A stretch of 34,284 nucleotides of DNA from Oscillospiraceae bacterium (GCA_022508885.1 JAFLUG010000012.1:1-34284), one strand, 5' to 3'; shown: positions 17,388-25,221, numbered from the stretch's first letter. The notes: generated from the sequence alone by a model not told the origin. A program made the numbers and translations.

Positions 17388-18395
17388 TTATAATTGCCTT
17401 GGCTTGTCACAGCTCTTTTTCTCTCTTTTCTTTCCAATCATTATCGGCACCGTTCGGTCGATGAGTTCATACGCGCCCGCGCATATAACGAGCGTCAGCA
17501 CAGCGATGGGTATCACCCAATACAATCGCTCCCGCACGGCGTCGGATTCCATGCGCACAATGAACGAAAAAAGCTTTATCAATATTCTGTACACCGGTCC
17601 GTGAATACACAGTATCACAAGCGATATCCTGCCGATATATTGAAGAGGGCGGCATCTCCTGATTAACAGAGAAGCAAAAAACACGCCGCATATACCGACC
17701 AGTGCAGTGATAAAGTGCAAAGCTCCGAAGGTAAGCCCAAAGAAAGACAGCGCGACGCTTGCGGCAAGCAGCAGACATATCTCGGTGATTTTCAGAGCGG
17801 TATTTTGTTTTGTGTATTTTTCCGCAAGGTTAAAATCAGAAGCCAGAACTCCCGCCGCGTAAAAGAATATATGTCCGAAAACTCGGTTTATCCCGAAGGG
17901 CAGCTCGGGCATAGGAATAAATATGTAAACGATGATCATAGCTATGGCTGCCGCATACGCGAGTTTTTTCCCCCTGAGGTTAACAAGCGCGTTGAAAAGC
18001 AGGACAGTCACAAAAAAGCACGGCAAGAACCACAGATGCGAGTTAAAATCCAGGAGGTCATACTGACCGATAAGCAGCCCCAGCGCGGACTTTCCGAAGC
18101 TCATCTGCGACGGTCTGAAACGGCGTTCGAGAATCTGCCAGTAAATAAGCTCCAACACCCCGAAGGAATAATAGGGTATCAATACCGTCATCGCGCGTCG
18201 TTTAAGGTCATCCCACACCGGACGTTTGTTATACACTGCCCCCGCAGCAAAGAAAAACAGCGGAACGTGAAATGAATACAGCCATTTCAGAACGGCCTGA
18301 TCATAGGTTATATGTCCGACAACAATAAAGATTATACCAAAGCCTCTCAGTATATCGAGGTATTCTATACGGCTTTTGGTTTTATGTTCATTCAT
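17388..18395 (-). CDS. Acyltransferase family 3 integral membrane protein
   Basis: 335 aa with about ten hydrophobic segments. The N-terminus RIEYLDILRGFGIIFIVVGH carries the family's conserved R17 and H28 in the first helix, and FFFAAGAVYNKR follows in the second. Such proteins transfer acetyl or other acyl groups onto cell-surface polysaccharides, peptidoglycan or lipids. The acceptor cannot be read from sequence. I choose ATG at 18395, because AGGGGGCC lies 6 to 8 bases upstream and an alternative TTG at 18401 would leave almost no space to it. It is transcribed alone from a consensus promoter. A family A repeat and a hairpin lie after it. Confidence 0.87.
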   Translation of the reverse strand: MNEHKTKSRIEYLDILRGFGIIFIVVGHITYDQAVLKWLYSFHVPLFFFAAGAVYNKRPVWDDLKRRAMTVLIPYYSFGVLELIYWQILERRFRPSQMSFGKSALGLLIGQYDLLDFNSHLWFLPCFFVTVLLFNALVNLRGKKLAYAAAIAMIIVYIFIPMPELPFGINRVFGHIFFYAAGVLASDFNLAEKYTKQNTALKITEICLLLAASVALSFFGLTFGALHFITALVGICGVFFASLLIRRCRPLQYIGRISLVILCIHGPVYRILIKLFSFIVRMESDAVRERLYWVIPIAVLTLVICAGAYELIDRTVPIMIGKKREKKSCDKPRQL

Positions 18396-18427
18396 TTGCA
18401 AGGCCCCCTGTATGATTCGGTATCGTA

Positions 18428-18456
18428 ATTATAGCACAAAAGCCCCGCAATGTCAA
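18428..18456 (-). promoter_or_regulatory. Promoter of the acyltransferase gene
   Basis: Minus strand: -35 TTGACA (18451-18456), 17-base spacer ending TGTGC, -10 TATAAT (18428-18433). Perfect hexamers with TRTGn. Confidence 0.92.
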
Positions 18457-18547
18457 GCAAAAGAACATCTGCACGGTCAGAAGCGGACACATATTGACAG
18501 ATCCTGCTATCAGCCAAATGTTGTGGTATAGTCCTTGGCTTCTGTTT

Positions 18548-20314
18548 TTATTCGTTGTCCTGGAGGGCGTCGTATCCGCTTTCTCCGGTCCTTACCTTGA
18601 TAACGTCCGCAACGTCGTATACAAAAATCTTGCCGTCGCCTATGCTGCCCGTGTAAAGCACCTCTTTTGCTGTTTCAACAACAGTTTCAACAGGCACCTT
18701 GCATACAACTATCTCCATTTTTATCTTCGGCAGCAGGTGAGTTTCAAGCGGAACGCCGCGGTACATTTCCGTAGAGCCCTTCTGCATTCCACAGCCCATG
18801 ACGTTTGTTACCGTCATTCCCGTAATGCCGATCTTGCTCATAGCGTTTTTGAGCAGCTCAAAGCGGTCTGTCTTTGTGATTATAACGACCTTTGTCATGC
18901 TCGCGCCGCCTTCAGAGGGCACATATTTTTTGTGTACGACAGGCACTGCCTGCTCTGAAGAAGCCACCATTTCGAGAGTATCGACCTCTTTTTCCTTGCC
19001 CGAAGAGGACACCTCGATCTGCATGGAGGGTACAAAGTCCGCGTAGGACGAGGGCAGACCGTGCTCGGTAGAATCAAGTCCGACAACCTCCTCGTGACGT
19101 GAAACACGCAGACCTATCGTCTTTTTGAGGATAAGGAACGTAAGTGATATCATTGCTCCCGTCCATGCAAGTATGGATACCATACCGAGAAGCTGAATGC
19201 CGAGCTGACCGAAGCCGCCGCCGTAGAACAAGCCCGTAATGCCGTTCTGACCCTTGCCGGTTGCGAACAAGCCTACCGCGACAGTTCCCCACATACCGTT
19301 GAAGAAGTGCACCGCGACCGCGCCCACGGGGTCGTCGACCTTAAGCTTGTAATCCAAAAGCCATACGCCGAAGCAAACTAAGAAGCCTGAAACGATACCG
19401 ATTATCAGCGATCCGAGAGCGTCCGTATCCGCGCACGGAGCCGTTATCGCTACCAGACCCGCAAGAGACGCGTTAAGGCACATCGAAACGTCGGGCTTTC
19501 CGTGCTTTGCCCATGTGAAGATCATCGTCGTACAGGTAGCCACCGCGGGAGCTATTGTTGTTGTAAGGAATATGTTGGCGAGGTATTCTACGCTCGAAGC
19601 CGCCGCGCCGTTAAAGCCGTACCAGCCGAACCAGAGAATGAACACGCCCAGCGCGCCAAGCGTCATAGAGTGACCGAGAATAGCTCTCGGCTTTCCCTCT
19701 TTGTCGAATTTTCCGATACGGGGCCCTACCATTGCCGCGCCAATAAGCGCCGCCATACCGCCGACCATGTGAATAGCCGTCGAGCCCGCAAAGTCAACAA
19801 ATCCCATACTCGCAAGCCAGCCGCCGCCCCATACCCAGTGCGCCTCGATAGGGTAGATGACAGCGCTTAAGATACCCGAGTATATGCAGTAGGTCGAAAA
19901 CTTTGTGCGTTCTGCCATAGCGCCCGAAACTATCGTAGCAGTCGTAGCGCAGAAAACGAGGTTGAATACAAATTCCGCACATCGGTCAAAGCTGTTGAAA
20001 TTTGAAAGAATATCAAGCGTCGGAACTCCCACAAGCCCGAAAAGCGCGTCCTCGCCGAGCATAAGTCCGAAGCCTAAGAAGATGAAAACAACTGTGCCTA
20101 TACAGAAGTCCATCAGGTTTTTCATTATGATGTTGCCGGCGTTTTTTGCTCTTGTCATACCGGTCTCGACCATTGCGAAGCCGCACTGCATAAAGAACAC
20201 CAGCGCAGCTCCTATAAGGAACCATATACCGTTTCCGTCGCCGACGTTAAACATTTCGGCGTCTACTATTTCCTGGACGCTTGCTTGTGAAAGCGTCACA
20301 AAATGCTCTAACAT
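18548..20314 (-). CDS. amt: Ammonium transporter fused to a PII (GlnB/GlnK) domain
   Basis: 588 aa. Residues 1 to about 405 are an Amt channel with eleven expected helices and family stretches: GCAMVE-like CGFAMVETGMTRAKN, AHWVWGGGWL, DFAGSTAIHMVGG, and AVHFFNGMWGTVAVG. A linker of about 65 residues, Ser/Glu-rich with SSGKEKEVDT, leads to a complete PII domain starting at M473 (MTKVVIITKTDRFELLKNAM). Its T-loop contains Y518 (EMYRGVPLE), and the B-loop region has TGSIGDGKIFVYDV. Usually the PII protein GlnK is separate and plugs the channel when nitrogen is plentiful. Fusion would give each subunit its own regulator. Tyr in the T-loop is the position uridylylated in some bacteria. AAAAGGAGC precedes the ATG. 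Confidence 0.94.
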   Translation of the reverse strand: MLEHFVTLSQASVQEIVDAEMFNVGDGNGIWFLIGAALVFFMQCGFAMVETGMTRAKNAGNIIMKNLMDFCIGTVVFIFLGFGLMLGEDALFGLVGVPTLDILSNFNSFDRCAEFVFNLVFCATTATIVSGAMAERTKFSTYCIYSGILSAVIYPIEAHWVWGGGWLASMGFVDFAGSTAIHMVGGMAALIGAAMVGPRIGKFDKEGKPRAILGHSMTLGALGVFILWFGWYGFNGAAASSVEYLANIFLTTTIAPAVATCTTMIFTWAKHGKPDVSMCLNASLAGLVAITAPCADTDALGSLIIGIVSGFLVCFGVWLLDYKLKVDDPVGAVAVHFFNGMWGTVAVGLFATGKGQNGITGLFYGGGFGQLGIQLLGMVSILAWTGAMISLTFLILKKTIGLRVSRHEEVVGLDSTEHGLPSSYADFVPSMQIEVSSSGKEKEVDTLEMVASSEQAVPVVHKKYVPSEGGASMTKVVIITKTDRFELLKNAMSKIGITGMTVTNVMGCGMQKGSTEMYRGVPLETHLLPKIKMEIVVCKVPVETVVETAKEVLYTGSIGDGKIFVYDVADVIKVRTGESGYDALQDNE

Positions 20315-20350
20315 AATTACTGCTCCTTTTAAGTTTTATGTTTGTTTAAC

Positions 20351-20415
20351 AAAAAAGGAGCTATAAACGGAAAATCGCGCGCCTGATCTCCGTTCATAGC
20401 TCCCTTGCTACGAAC
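20351..20415 (-). promoter_or_regulatory. Attenuator-like leader of amt (terminator versus hexaloop hairpin)
   Basis: Minus strand: a 15-bp stem (arms 20389-20403 and 20357-20371, one G-U) followed by U6 (20351-20356) is an intrinsic terminator upstream of amt. Its 5' arm overlaps a competing 9-bp hairpin, GTTCGTAGC / GCTATGAAC (20392-20415), with hexaloop AAGGGA. The two cannot form together. A hexaloop with A first and G fourth is what ANTAR antiterminators bind in nitrogen and ethanolamine operons, but only one such hairpin is seen here. The predicted start near 20411 would trim the first bases of that stem. Confidence 0.72.
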
Positions 20416-20417
20416 AT

Positions 20418-20446
20418 ATTATACTCACAAAAAGCAGATTTGTCAA
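20418..20446 (-). promoter_or_regulatory. Promoter of amt
   Basis: Minus strand: -35 TTGACA (20441-20446), 17-base spacer, -10 TATAAT (20418-20423). Consensus hexamers. It places the terminator-containing leader within the transcript. Confidence 0.92.
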
Positions 20447-20693
20447 TAGATTTTTGCAAGATTTTTAATTAAAACTTGCATTTTGTGTCTTTTTACAAAA
20501 ATATACCACTTCAGGTGTAATTATGCTGCAAATTTTACAAAAAGTGGATTTTACTGCGCGAAATCAGGCTGAAAAATTTGTGCGAATTAGAATAATTTGA
20601 ATATTTTACCGTTGTTACGAGTAATTGGAAATCATATTTTGAGAGAAATTTGCAGAAAATATTGACGTAAACTTTCAAAAAGGAGTTGAGCTT
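20447..20693. other. AT-rich intergenic region
   Basis: About 250 bases of A/T-rich DNA separate the divergent amt promoter and the small gene at 20694. I see no coding frame with a ribosome site, and no convincing -35/-10 pair on the plus strand. Upstream control sequences for both genes are expected here but none stands out. Confidence 0.4.
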
Positions 20694-20858
20694 ATGTCAA
20701 ATCGAGCATCGGGAATTATTAAGGGAGCTGCCGCGGGGATCGCCGTAGGGGGAGCGACCTTCGCCGCCGTAAGGTTTTTTTCGGACAATCGGCGCCTTCG
20801 CCGCAAAACCGCGGCAAAAGCCGCGAAAATAATCGGCACGTTTATGGATATGATGTAA
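20694..20858 (+). CDS. Small alanine-rich basic protein (54 aa)
   Basis: A 54-codon frame starts at ATG 20694 with AAAGGAG ending 9 bases before it and stops at TAA 20856-20858. The protein starts MSNRASGIIKGAAAGIAVGG. A glycine/alanine-rich hydrophobic stretch (about 8-24) precedes a basic helix with NRRLRRKTAAKAAK, ending in GTFMDMM. It resembles small clostridial proteins of the YtxH-like type, with one weak membrane or amphipathic segment and a basic tail. That is a resemblance by eye only, and function is unknown. A family A repeat begins 2 bases after the stop. Confidence 0.7.
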   Translation: MSNRASGIIKGAAAGIAVGGATFAAVRFFSDNRRLRRKTAAKAAKIIGTFMDMM

Positions 20859-20860
20859 AT

Positions 20861-20965
20861 CAGGCTGTCGATAACCCCTCATCTGTGTCGTCACCGTTAC
20901 TGCGGCAGGCACAAAGCCTTGCCGCAGCAACGGTTTCTAACATCTGAGGGATTCTCAACAGCCTG
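20861..20965 (+). repeat. Family A palindromic repeat, copy 2
   Basis: 105 bp, the same length as copy 1. The terminal arms start CAGGCTGTCGATAACC and end TCTCAACAGCCTG. The A-T pair at the fourth position of copy 1 is here a G-C pair, a compensatory change. The inner stem CCGTTACTGCGGCA (20894-20907) pairs with TGCCGCAGCAACGG (20920-20933), 13 of 14. It lies between the small gene and the convergent yigZ gene and could serve as their shared 3' hairpin. Confidence 0.85.
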
Positions 20966-21011
20966 TAAGGTGTATCGGAATTAACCGCCAACAAACAATT
21001 ATTAACAACTG

Positions 21012-21629
21012 CTAAGCAAAATCAAAATATTCCTTTTCGAGGAATTCAACTTTTACATTTCCGCTGCAAGCGTCAACAAGCCTTTCTTTAAGCTCCTCGG
21101 AGAATTGCTCGCGTACATAGACCATGATTTTCACGCTGTCCTCAAATTTTTCGTCCACCGTCTTCGCGCCGCATTCCTCGAAAATTTTCGCGAGCTTTCC
21201 GTAAAGCGGATATTCTACGGAGATCTCTGCTTTGACAGCGAGCGCCATTTCCTTTATCTTGGCCGCGGAAACAGCGTCGGAGGCAGCCTTGGTGTACGCT
21301 CTCACAAGTCCGCCCGCACCGAGGAGAACTCCGCCGAAATAGCGCGTGACTACACAGCATACCCCGCTTAAACCCTCTTTTTGCAACACCTCGTAGATCG
21401 GAACGCCCGCCGTTCCCTGAGGCTCGCCGTCGTCCGAGTGACGAGCGCCGCCGTCCTTTAAAATGTACGCATAGCAATTGTGGCGGGCTTTTCTGTGCAT
21501 GGCGCGAATTTCTTCGATAAAACCGACCGCCTCTTCTTCGTTTTCCACGGGCGAGAGATATCCGATAAACTCGGATTTTTTCTCCTCAAACCTTGCCTCA
21601 ACGCGCCCCTCAATGGTTTTATACTCCAT
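21012..21629 (-). CDS. yigZ: YigZ/IMPACT (UPF0029) family protein
   Basis: 205 aa, normal for the bacterial family. Family landmarks are KKSEFIGYLSPV, ARHNCYAYIL, HSDDGEPQGTAGVPI, and VVTRYFGGVLLGAGGLVRAYTKA. A C-terminal ferredoxin-like domain (about 135-205) follows. The family is conserved and linked to translation or RNA, but its biochemical role is not firmly set. I choose ATG at 21629, with AAGGAG close upstream. The longer frame from a GTG at 21659 would overlap the rpmE terminator. It may be fed by read-through from rpmE. Confidence 0.9.
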   Translation of the reverse strand: MEYKTIEGRVEARFEEKKSEFIGYLSPVENEEEAVGFIEEIRAMHRKARHNCYAYILKDGGARHSDDGEPQGTAGVPIYEVLQKEGLSGVCCVVTRYFGGVLLGAGGLVRAYTKAASDAVSAAKIKEMALAVKAEISVEYPLYGKLAKIFEECGAKTVDEKFEDSVKIMVYVREQFSEELKERLVDACSGNVKVEFLEKEYFDFA

Positions 21630-21650
21630 TTTGCTCCTTGTTTCAACTAC

Positions 21651-21680
21651 AAAAAACACGCGCGTCAGACGACGCGCGTG
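21651..21680 (-). terminator. Terminator of rpmE
   Basis: CACGCGCGTC (21657-21666) pairs with GACGCGCGTG (21671-21680). On the minus strand it ends in T6. It lies 27 bases after the rpmE stop and just before yigZ. Confidence 0.92.
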
Positions 21681-21707
21681 AAACTGTTATAACTTTCTTT
21701 CCGGCGA

Positions 21708-21911
21708 TTACTTTCCGAGATTATAACGCTTATTAAATCTGTCAACGCGTCCGCCGCTGTCAACGAGCTTCTGCTTGCCCGTGAAGAAAGGGTGGCACTT
21801 TGAGCAAATTTCAACTCTTATGTCCTTTTTCGTGGAACGTGTTTCAATTACGTTTCCGCAGGCGCATCTGATAGTTGTCGCTTCGTATGCGGGATGAATA
21901 CCCTCTTTCAT
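21708..21911 (-). CDS. rpmE: 50S ribosomal protein L31 (zinc-binding type)
   Basis: 67 aa, the normal length. It starts [10 protein letters not shown] and carries the zinc ligands C16, C18, C36 and C39 (CACG and [13 protein letters not shown]). It is therefore the zinc-containing C+ form, which in some bacteria is swapped for a C- paralogue under zinc limitation. The end [11 protein letters not shown] is conserved. The ATG at 21911 is chosen over an upstream in-frame ATG, because it matches the family start and follows GAGGTGAG. Confidence 0.97.
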   Translation of the reverse strand: MKEGIHPAYEATTIRCACGNVIETRSTKKDIRVEICSKCHPFFTGKQKLVDSGGRVDRFNKRYNLGK

Positions 21912-21955
21912 TCTTCTCACCTCACAAAATTTGCTGTACATAAACTGCAAAAGTA

Positions 21956-21984
21956 ATTATAACACAATTCTCCCGAAAAATCAA
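21956..21984 (-). promoter_or_regulatory. Promoter of rpmE
   Basis: Minus strand: -35 TTGATT (21979-21984), 17-base spacer ending TGTGT, -10 TATAAT (21956-21961). The leader is about 38 bases, with no zinc-regulator palindrome that I can recognise. Confidence 0.88.
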
Positions 21985-22031
21985 GGGAATTTCCTAAAAT
22001 ATTCTTGCGTTAAATTAAACAAATTATTCTC

Positions 22032-23744
22032 TTAAATTCCAAGAATTTTGGTGAATTCGCCCGACAGCTCTTTCTGGATCTCAACAGCGATATCTCTCGC
22101 GGGAGCCTTGGTGGTGTAATAAACCTTTATCTTCGGCTCTGTGCCGGAGGGTCTGATGATAATGCTCGCGTCATCCTCAAGGTTATATGTGATAACGTCC
22201 GACTTGGGAAGCTTTATCTCGCTCTTTGAGCCGTCGGCTTCGACGCGTACGCTTGCCTTGTAGTCCGTTGTAGCCAGCACCTTAAGTCCGCCTATGTTGT
22301 TTATGGACGACGAGCGGAGATTCGCCATGATCTCCTTCATCTTGGTCATGCCCGCTTCGCCCTCAAAGCCAAAGTTTTCAACCTTGTTGAGGAATACGCC
22401 GTACTCGTCGTAAAGGCGCTTTCTCGCCTCTATCATCGAAATTCCCTTTGAACGGTAGAACGCCGCCATTTCGCAGATAAGCATAGAAGCCACTACCGCG
22501 TCCTTGTCGCGCACATATCCGCCCGCGAGGTAGCCGTAGCTCTCCTCAAAGCCGAATACATAGCGCTCTTCTTCGCCCGCGGCTTCAAGCAGACCTACCT
22601 GCTCGCCGATGTACTTAAAGCCCGTGAGAACTTCTCTCAGCTCCACGCCGTACTTTTTCGCGATCGCCTTTGTAATATCGGAAGTCACGATAGTCTTTAC
22701 CGCCACGGGATTTTTCGGCATTCTGCCAAGCTCTAAACGCTCTCTGCACACATATTCAAGAAGAAGCGCGCCGGTCTCGTTTCCCGAAAACAGCTCGTAG
22801 CCGTCGCCGTCGGGAACGGCAATTCCCACGCGGTCGCAGTCGGGGTCGGTAGCAAGCATAAGGTCGGGCTTTTCCTTGTCGCAGAGCTTAAGTCCTACGG
22901 CAAGCGCCTCGCGTATCTCGGGATTCGGGAACGGACAGGTCGGGAAGTTTCCGTCGGGATTTTCCTGCTCGGGAACAACAACGACATTTGTAACACCTAT
23001 CTCCGAAAGGATCCTTCTTACTGGCTTGTTTCCCGTACCGTTGAGCGGAGAGTAAACCACTTTAAGTCCGCTCTTTGCTACAACGTCGGTGTGGAGGCTC
23101 TGCTCCTTTACCTTTGCGATATAAGCGTCGATAACGCTGTCGTCGATATAGCTTATTGTTCCGCTGTCAACAGCCGCCTTAAAGTCTGTGGACTTAACTC
23201 CGCTGAAGGTGTCAATGTTGTTTATTTTCGCAAGAACCGCGTCCGCCGCCTCGGAGGTCATCTGACAGCCGTCAGCGCCGTAAACCTTATAGCCGTTGTA
23301 CTTCGCGGGGTTGTGAGAAGCCGTTACTACGATTCCCGCGCCGCATTTAAGATGGCGGACCGCCCATGAGAGCATGGGAGTAGGCATAAGCTCTTTGTAG
23401 ATATGTACCTTTATTCCGTTTGCCGCAAGGACCTCAGCCGCGCTCTCGGCAAAATATGTTGATTTGATACGGCTGTCATAGCCTATGGCTACGCTCTTTT
23501 CAATGCCGCTTGAAAGAATGTATTCCGCAAGACCTTGCGTTGCCTTTTTTACCGTATAGACGTTCATGCGGTTTGTACCCGCACCGATAACTCCGCGAAG
23601 TCCCGCTGTTCCGAATTCAAGCTCGCGGTAAAAGCGGTCGCTTATCTCCTCGGGCTTATCCTTGATCTGCTCAAGCTCGGTCTTAAGGTCGGGGTCTTCA
23701 ACCGCCTTTTCAAGCCAGAGCTCGTATTCCTTCTGAATGTCCAT
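22032..23744 (-). CDS. pgcA: Alpha-phosphoglucomutase / phosphomannomutase family
   Basis: 570 aa. Interconverts glucose-1-phosphate and glucose-6-phosphate, linking central metabolism with nucleotide-sugar and glycogen synthesis. The four-domain phosphohexomutase pattern is complete. The phosphoserine is S143 in TASHNPAKYNG. The magnesium loop is D300-P-D302-C-D304-R. The sugar-binding GFEESYGYL is present, and the C-terminal phosphate-binding loop is RPSGTEPKIKVY. The size and GTAGLRG start fit the PgcA type rather than GlmM. AAGGAGGAC precedes the ATG. It is transcribed from a promoter about 210 bases upstream, and a family A repeat sits in its leader. Confidence 0.95.
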   Translation of the reverse strand: MDIQKEYELWLEKAVEDPDLKTELEQIKDKPEEISDRFYRELEFGTAGLRGVIGAGTNRMNVYTVKKATQGLAEYILSSGIEKSVAIGYDSRIKSTYFAESAAEVLAANGIKVHIYKELMPTPMLSWAVRHLKCGAGIVVTASHNPAKYNGYKVYGADGCQMTSEAADAVLAKINNIDTFSGVKSTDFKAAVDSGTISYIDDSVIDAYIAKVKEQSLHTDVVAKSGLKVVYSPLNGTGNKPVRRILSEIGVTNVVVVPEQENPDGNFPTCPFPNPEIREALAVGLKLCDKEKPDLMLATDPDCDRVGIAVPDGDGYELFSGNETGALLLEYVCRERLELGRMPKNPVAVKTIVTSDITKAIAKKYGVELREVLTGFKYIGEQVGLLEAAGEEERYVFGFEESYGYLAGGYVRDKDAVVASMLICEMAAFYRSKGISMIEARKRLYDEYGVFLNKVENFGFEGEAGMTKMKEIMANLRSSSINNIGGLKVLATTDYKASVRVEADGSKSEIKLPKSDVITYNLEDDASIIIRPSGTEPKIKVYYTTKAPARDIAVEIQKELSGEFTKILGI

Positions 23745-23779
23745 TGATAAAAGTCCTCCTTCAAATTAGTGCATTATTT

Positions 23780-23908
23780 CAGACTGCCGATAAACCCTCA
23801 TCTGCTTTGTCAGCCGTACCACGGCAACCAGATGGTTAGCCGTGGCACGGCAGGGGTTTGCGAGAAGCAAACTCCGTTCGCTGCATCTGAGGGCTTCTCG
23901 GCGGTCTG
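23780..23908 (+). repeat. Family A palindromic repeat, copy 3 (within the pgcA leader)
   Basis: 129 bp. The arms begin CAGACTGCCGATAAACC and end TTCTCGGCGGTCTG. CCGA in the left arm faces TCGG in the right arm, another paired change relative to copies 1 and 2. The inner stem GCCGTACCACGGC (23813-23825) pairs with GCCGTGGCACGGC (23839-23851), 12 of 13. The 24 bases of extra length relative to copies 1 and 2 lie around 23852-23881 and include their own GTTTGC/GCAAAC hairpin. The pgcA promoter lies beyond it, so it is transcribed as part of the 5' UTR in the minus direction. Confidence 0.85.
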
Positions 23909-23954
23909 AAAGTGTTTTTGTTTTATAAACTATGCTGTAGAATATTCCACTAAA

Positions 23955-23983
23955 ATTATAGCACAATTACAGAAAATTTTCAA
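23955..23983 (-). promoter_or_regulatory. Promoter of pgcA
   Basis: Minus strand: -35 TTGAAA (23978-23983), 17-base spacer ending TGTGC, -10 TATAAT (23955-23960). It predicts a leader of about 200 bases. Confidence 0.88.
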
Positions 23984-24024
23984 GCGGGATTTTATATTTT
24001 TGTGAATTTTGCGGGAAAATACGG

Positions 24025-24073
24025 AAAACCGCTGTGCGGCAGTAAATTTTCAGCGGTTTTATACCGATATAAT
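24025..24073 (+). promoter_or_regulatory. Hairpin and possible -10 upstream of dgt
   Basis: AAAACCGCT (24025-24033) pairs with AGCGGTTTT (24052-24060). A TATAAT follows at 24068-24073, but there is no acceptable -35 at 17 bases. It may be a weak promoter for the dgt-dnaG-rpoD cluster. No better one is visible before the gene. Confidence 0.35.
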
Positions 24074-24165
24074 TTGTATAAATCGCCGAACTTTGCTTTT
24101 TAAAAAGGATTTTCGCCGTCGAAAGTTGTACTTATTTACAGACGGGTGTGAAAGGTGTGATTTCT

Positions 24166-25176
24166 ATGCTTCCTCGCGAGAGAATCGAGCAGAACGAGCG
24201 TTATGTTTTAAGCGAATTCGCCTGCCGCTCGGATATGTCCAAAGGGCGCGCGGTATATGAAAAGCCGTGCGATCTGCGTACCGATTTTCAGCGGGACCGC
24301 GACAGGATCATCCACTGCAACGCCTTTCGCAGACTTAAACAGAAAACGCAGGTTTTTCTCGTTCCGCTCGGCGACCACTATCGCACAAGACTTACGCATA
24401 CTCTCGAGGTAAGTCAGATATCGCGCACTGCCGCGAGGGCGCTTGGGTTAAACGAGGACCTCACGGAGGCTATCGCTCTCGGGCATGATTTAGGTCACAC
24501 GCCGTTCGGGCATGACGGAGAGAGAACGCTTGACGCCCTTGTAGACGGCGGATTCAGGCATAACCTACAGGGCAGACGTGTGTGTGAGAAAATTGAAAAG
24601 GACGGCAGAGGACTTAATCTTACATACGAGGTTCTTGACGGAATTTGCGCGCATACGGGAGAGACCATTCCCGAAACGCGCGAGGGAAAGATAGTGCGCT
24701 ACTGCGATAAGATCGCCTACATAAATCACGACATTGAGGACGCGATACGCGGCGGAGTTATCACTCAGGATATGCTGCCGGAGTTTCCGCTCAAGGTTTT
24801 GGGAAAAACAAAATCGGCGCGCATTACAAGCCTTGTCAGCAGTCTTGTAAACAACAGCGGCGCGGAGATAAAAATGGATTTTACCACGCAGAAGGCTCAC
24901 GACGAGCTGCGCGAATTTATGTTTGAAAAGGTCTACCGCGCTTCCAAAACGGTTGCGGAAAAGGATAAGGCGGCGTTTATAGTAGAGCATCTGTTTAAGT
25001 ATTTTCTCAGCAACAAAGACAAGCTTCCGAGGCTTTATCTTGATATTTCCGAGCGCGACGGTCTTGAAACGGCAGTCTCGGATTTTATCAGCGGTATGAC
25101 GGACGAGTATGCCATTGATTATTTCACGTCCGTCTGCGTTCCGAAAAGCTGGAAGAACGGATATATAGGAAACTGA
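24166..25176 (+). CDS. dgt: dGTP triphosphohydrolase-like HD protein
   Basis: 336 aa, the shorter Dgt-like type common in Gram-positives. It hydrolyses dNTPs, classically dGTP, to nucleoside and triphosphate. HD-domain metal residues are seen as H78 in LTHTLEV and H107-D108 in GHDLGHTPFGH, with a conserved YCDKIAYINHD further on. I choose ATG at 24166 (MLPRERIEQN), because AAAGGTG lies 8 bases upstream. The GTG at 24148 has no ribosome site. It is first in a tight cluster with dnaG (45-base gap) and rpoD, an order known from many Clostridia, so it may help set dNTP levels with replication. Confidence 0.9.
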   Translation: MLPRERIEQNERYVLSEFACRSDMSKGRAVYEKPCDLRTDFQRDRDRIIHCNAFRRLKQKTQVFLVPLGDHYRTRLTHTLEVSQISRTAARALGLNEDLTEAIALGHDLGHTPFGHDGERTLDALVDGGFRHNLQGRRVCEKIEKDGRGLNLTYEVLDGICAHTGETIPETREGKIVRYCDKIAYINHDIEDAIRGGVITQDMLPEFPLKVLGKTKSARITSLVSSLVNNSGAEIKMDFTTQKAHDELREFMFEKVYRASKTVAEKDKAAFIVEHLFKYFLSNKDKLPRLYLDISERDGLETAVSDFISGMTDEYAIDYFTSVCVPKSWKNGYIGN

Positions 25177-25221
25177 GCCGAAGCTCCGCCGGACGAGGCT
25201 TGGTCGAAGCGGGGTGTTTTA

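Noticed and set aside
18494-18547. TTGACA and AGCCAA/TTGGCT hairpin after amt as a promoter or terminator
   Set aside because: No -10 lies at a workable distance, and the hairpin has a long loop with a T-run only on the strand opposite to amt.
17255-23915. Target-site duplications around family A copies
   Set aside because: The flanking bases do not repeat convincingly on both sides of any copy, so transposition by a duplicating mechanism is not shown.
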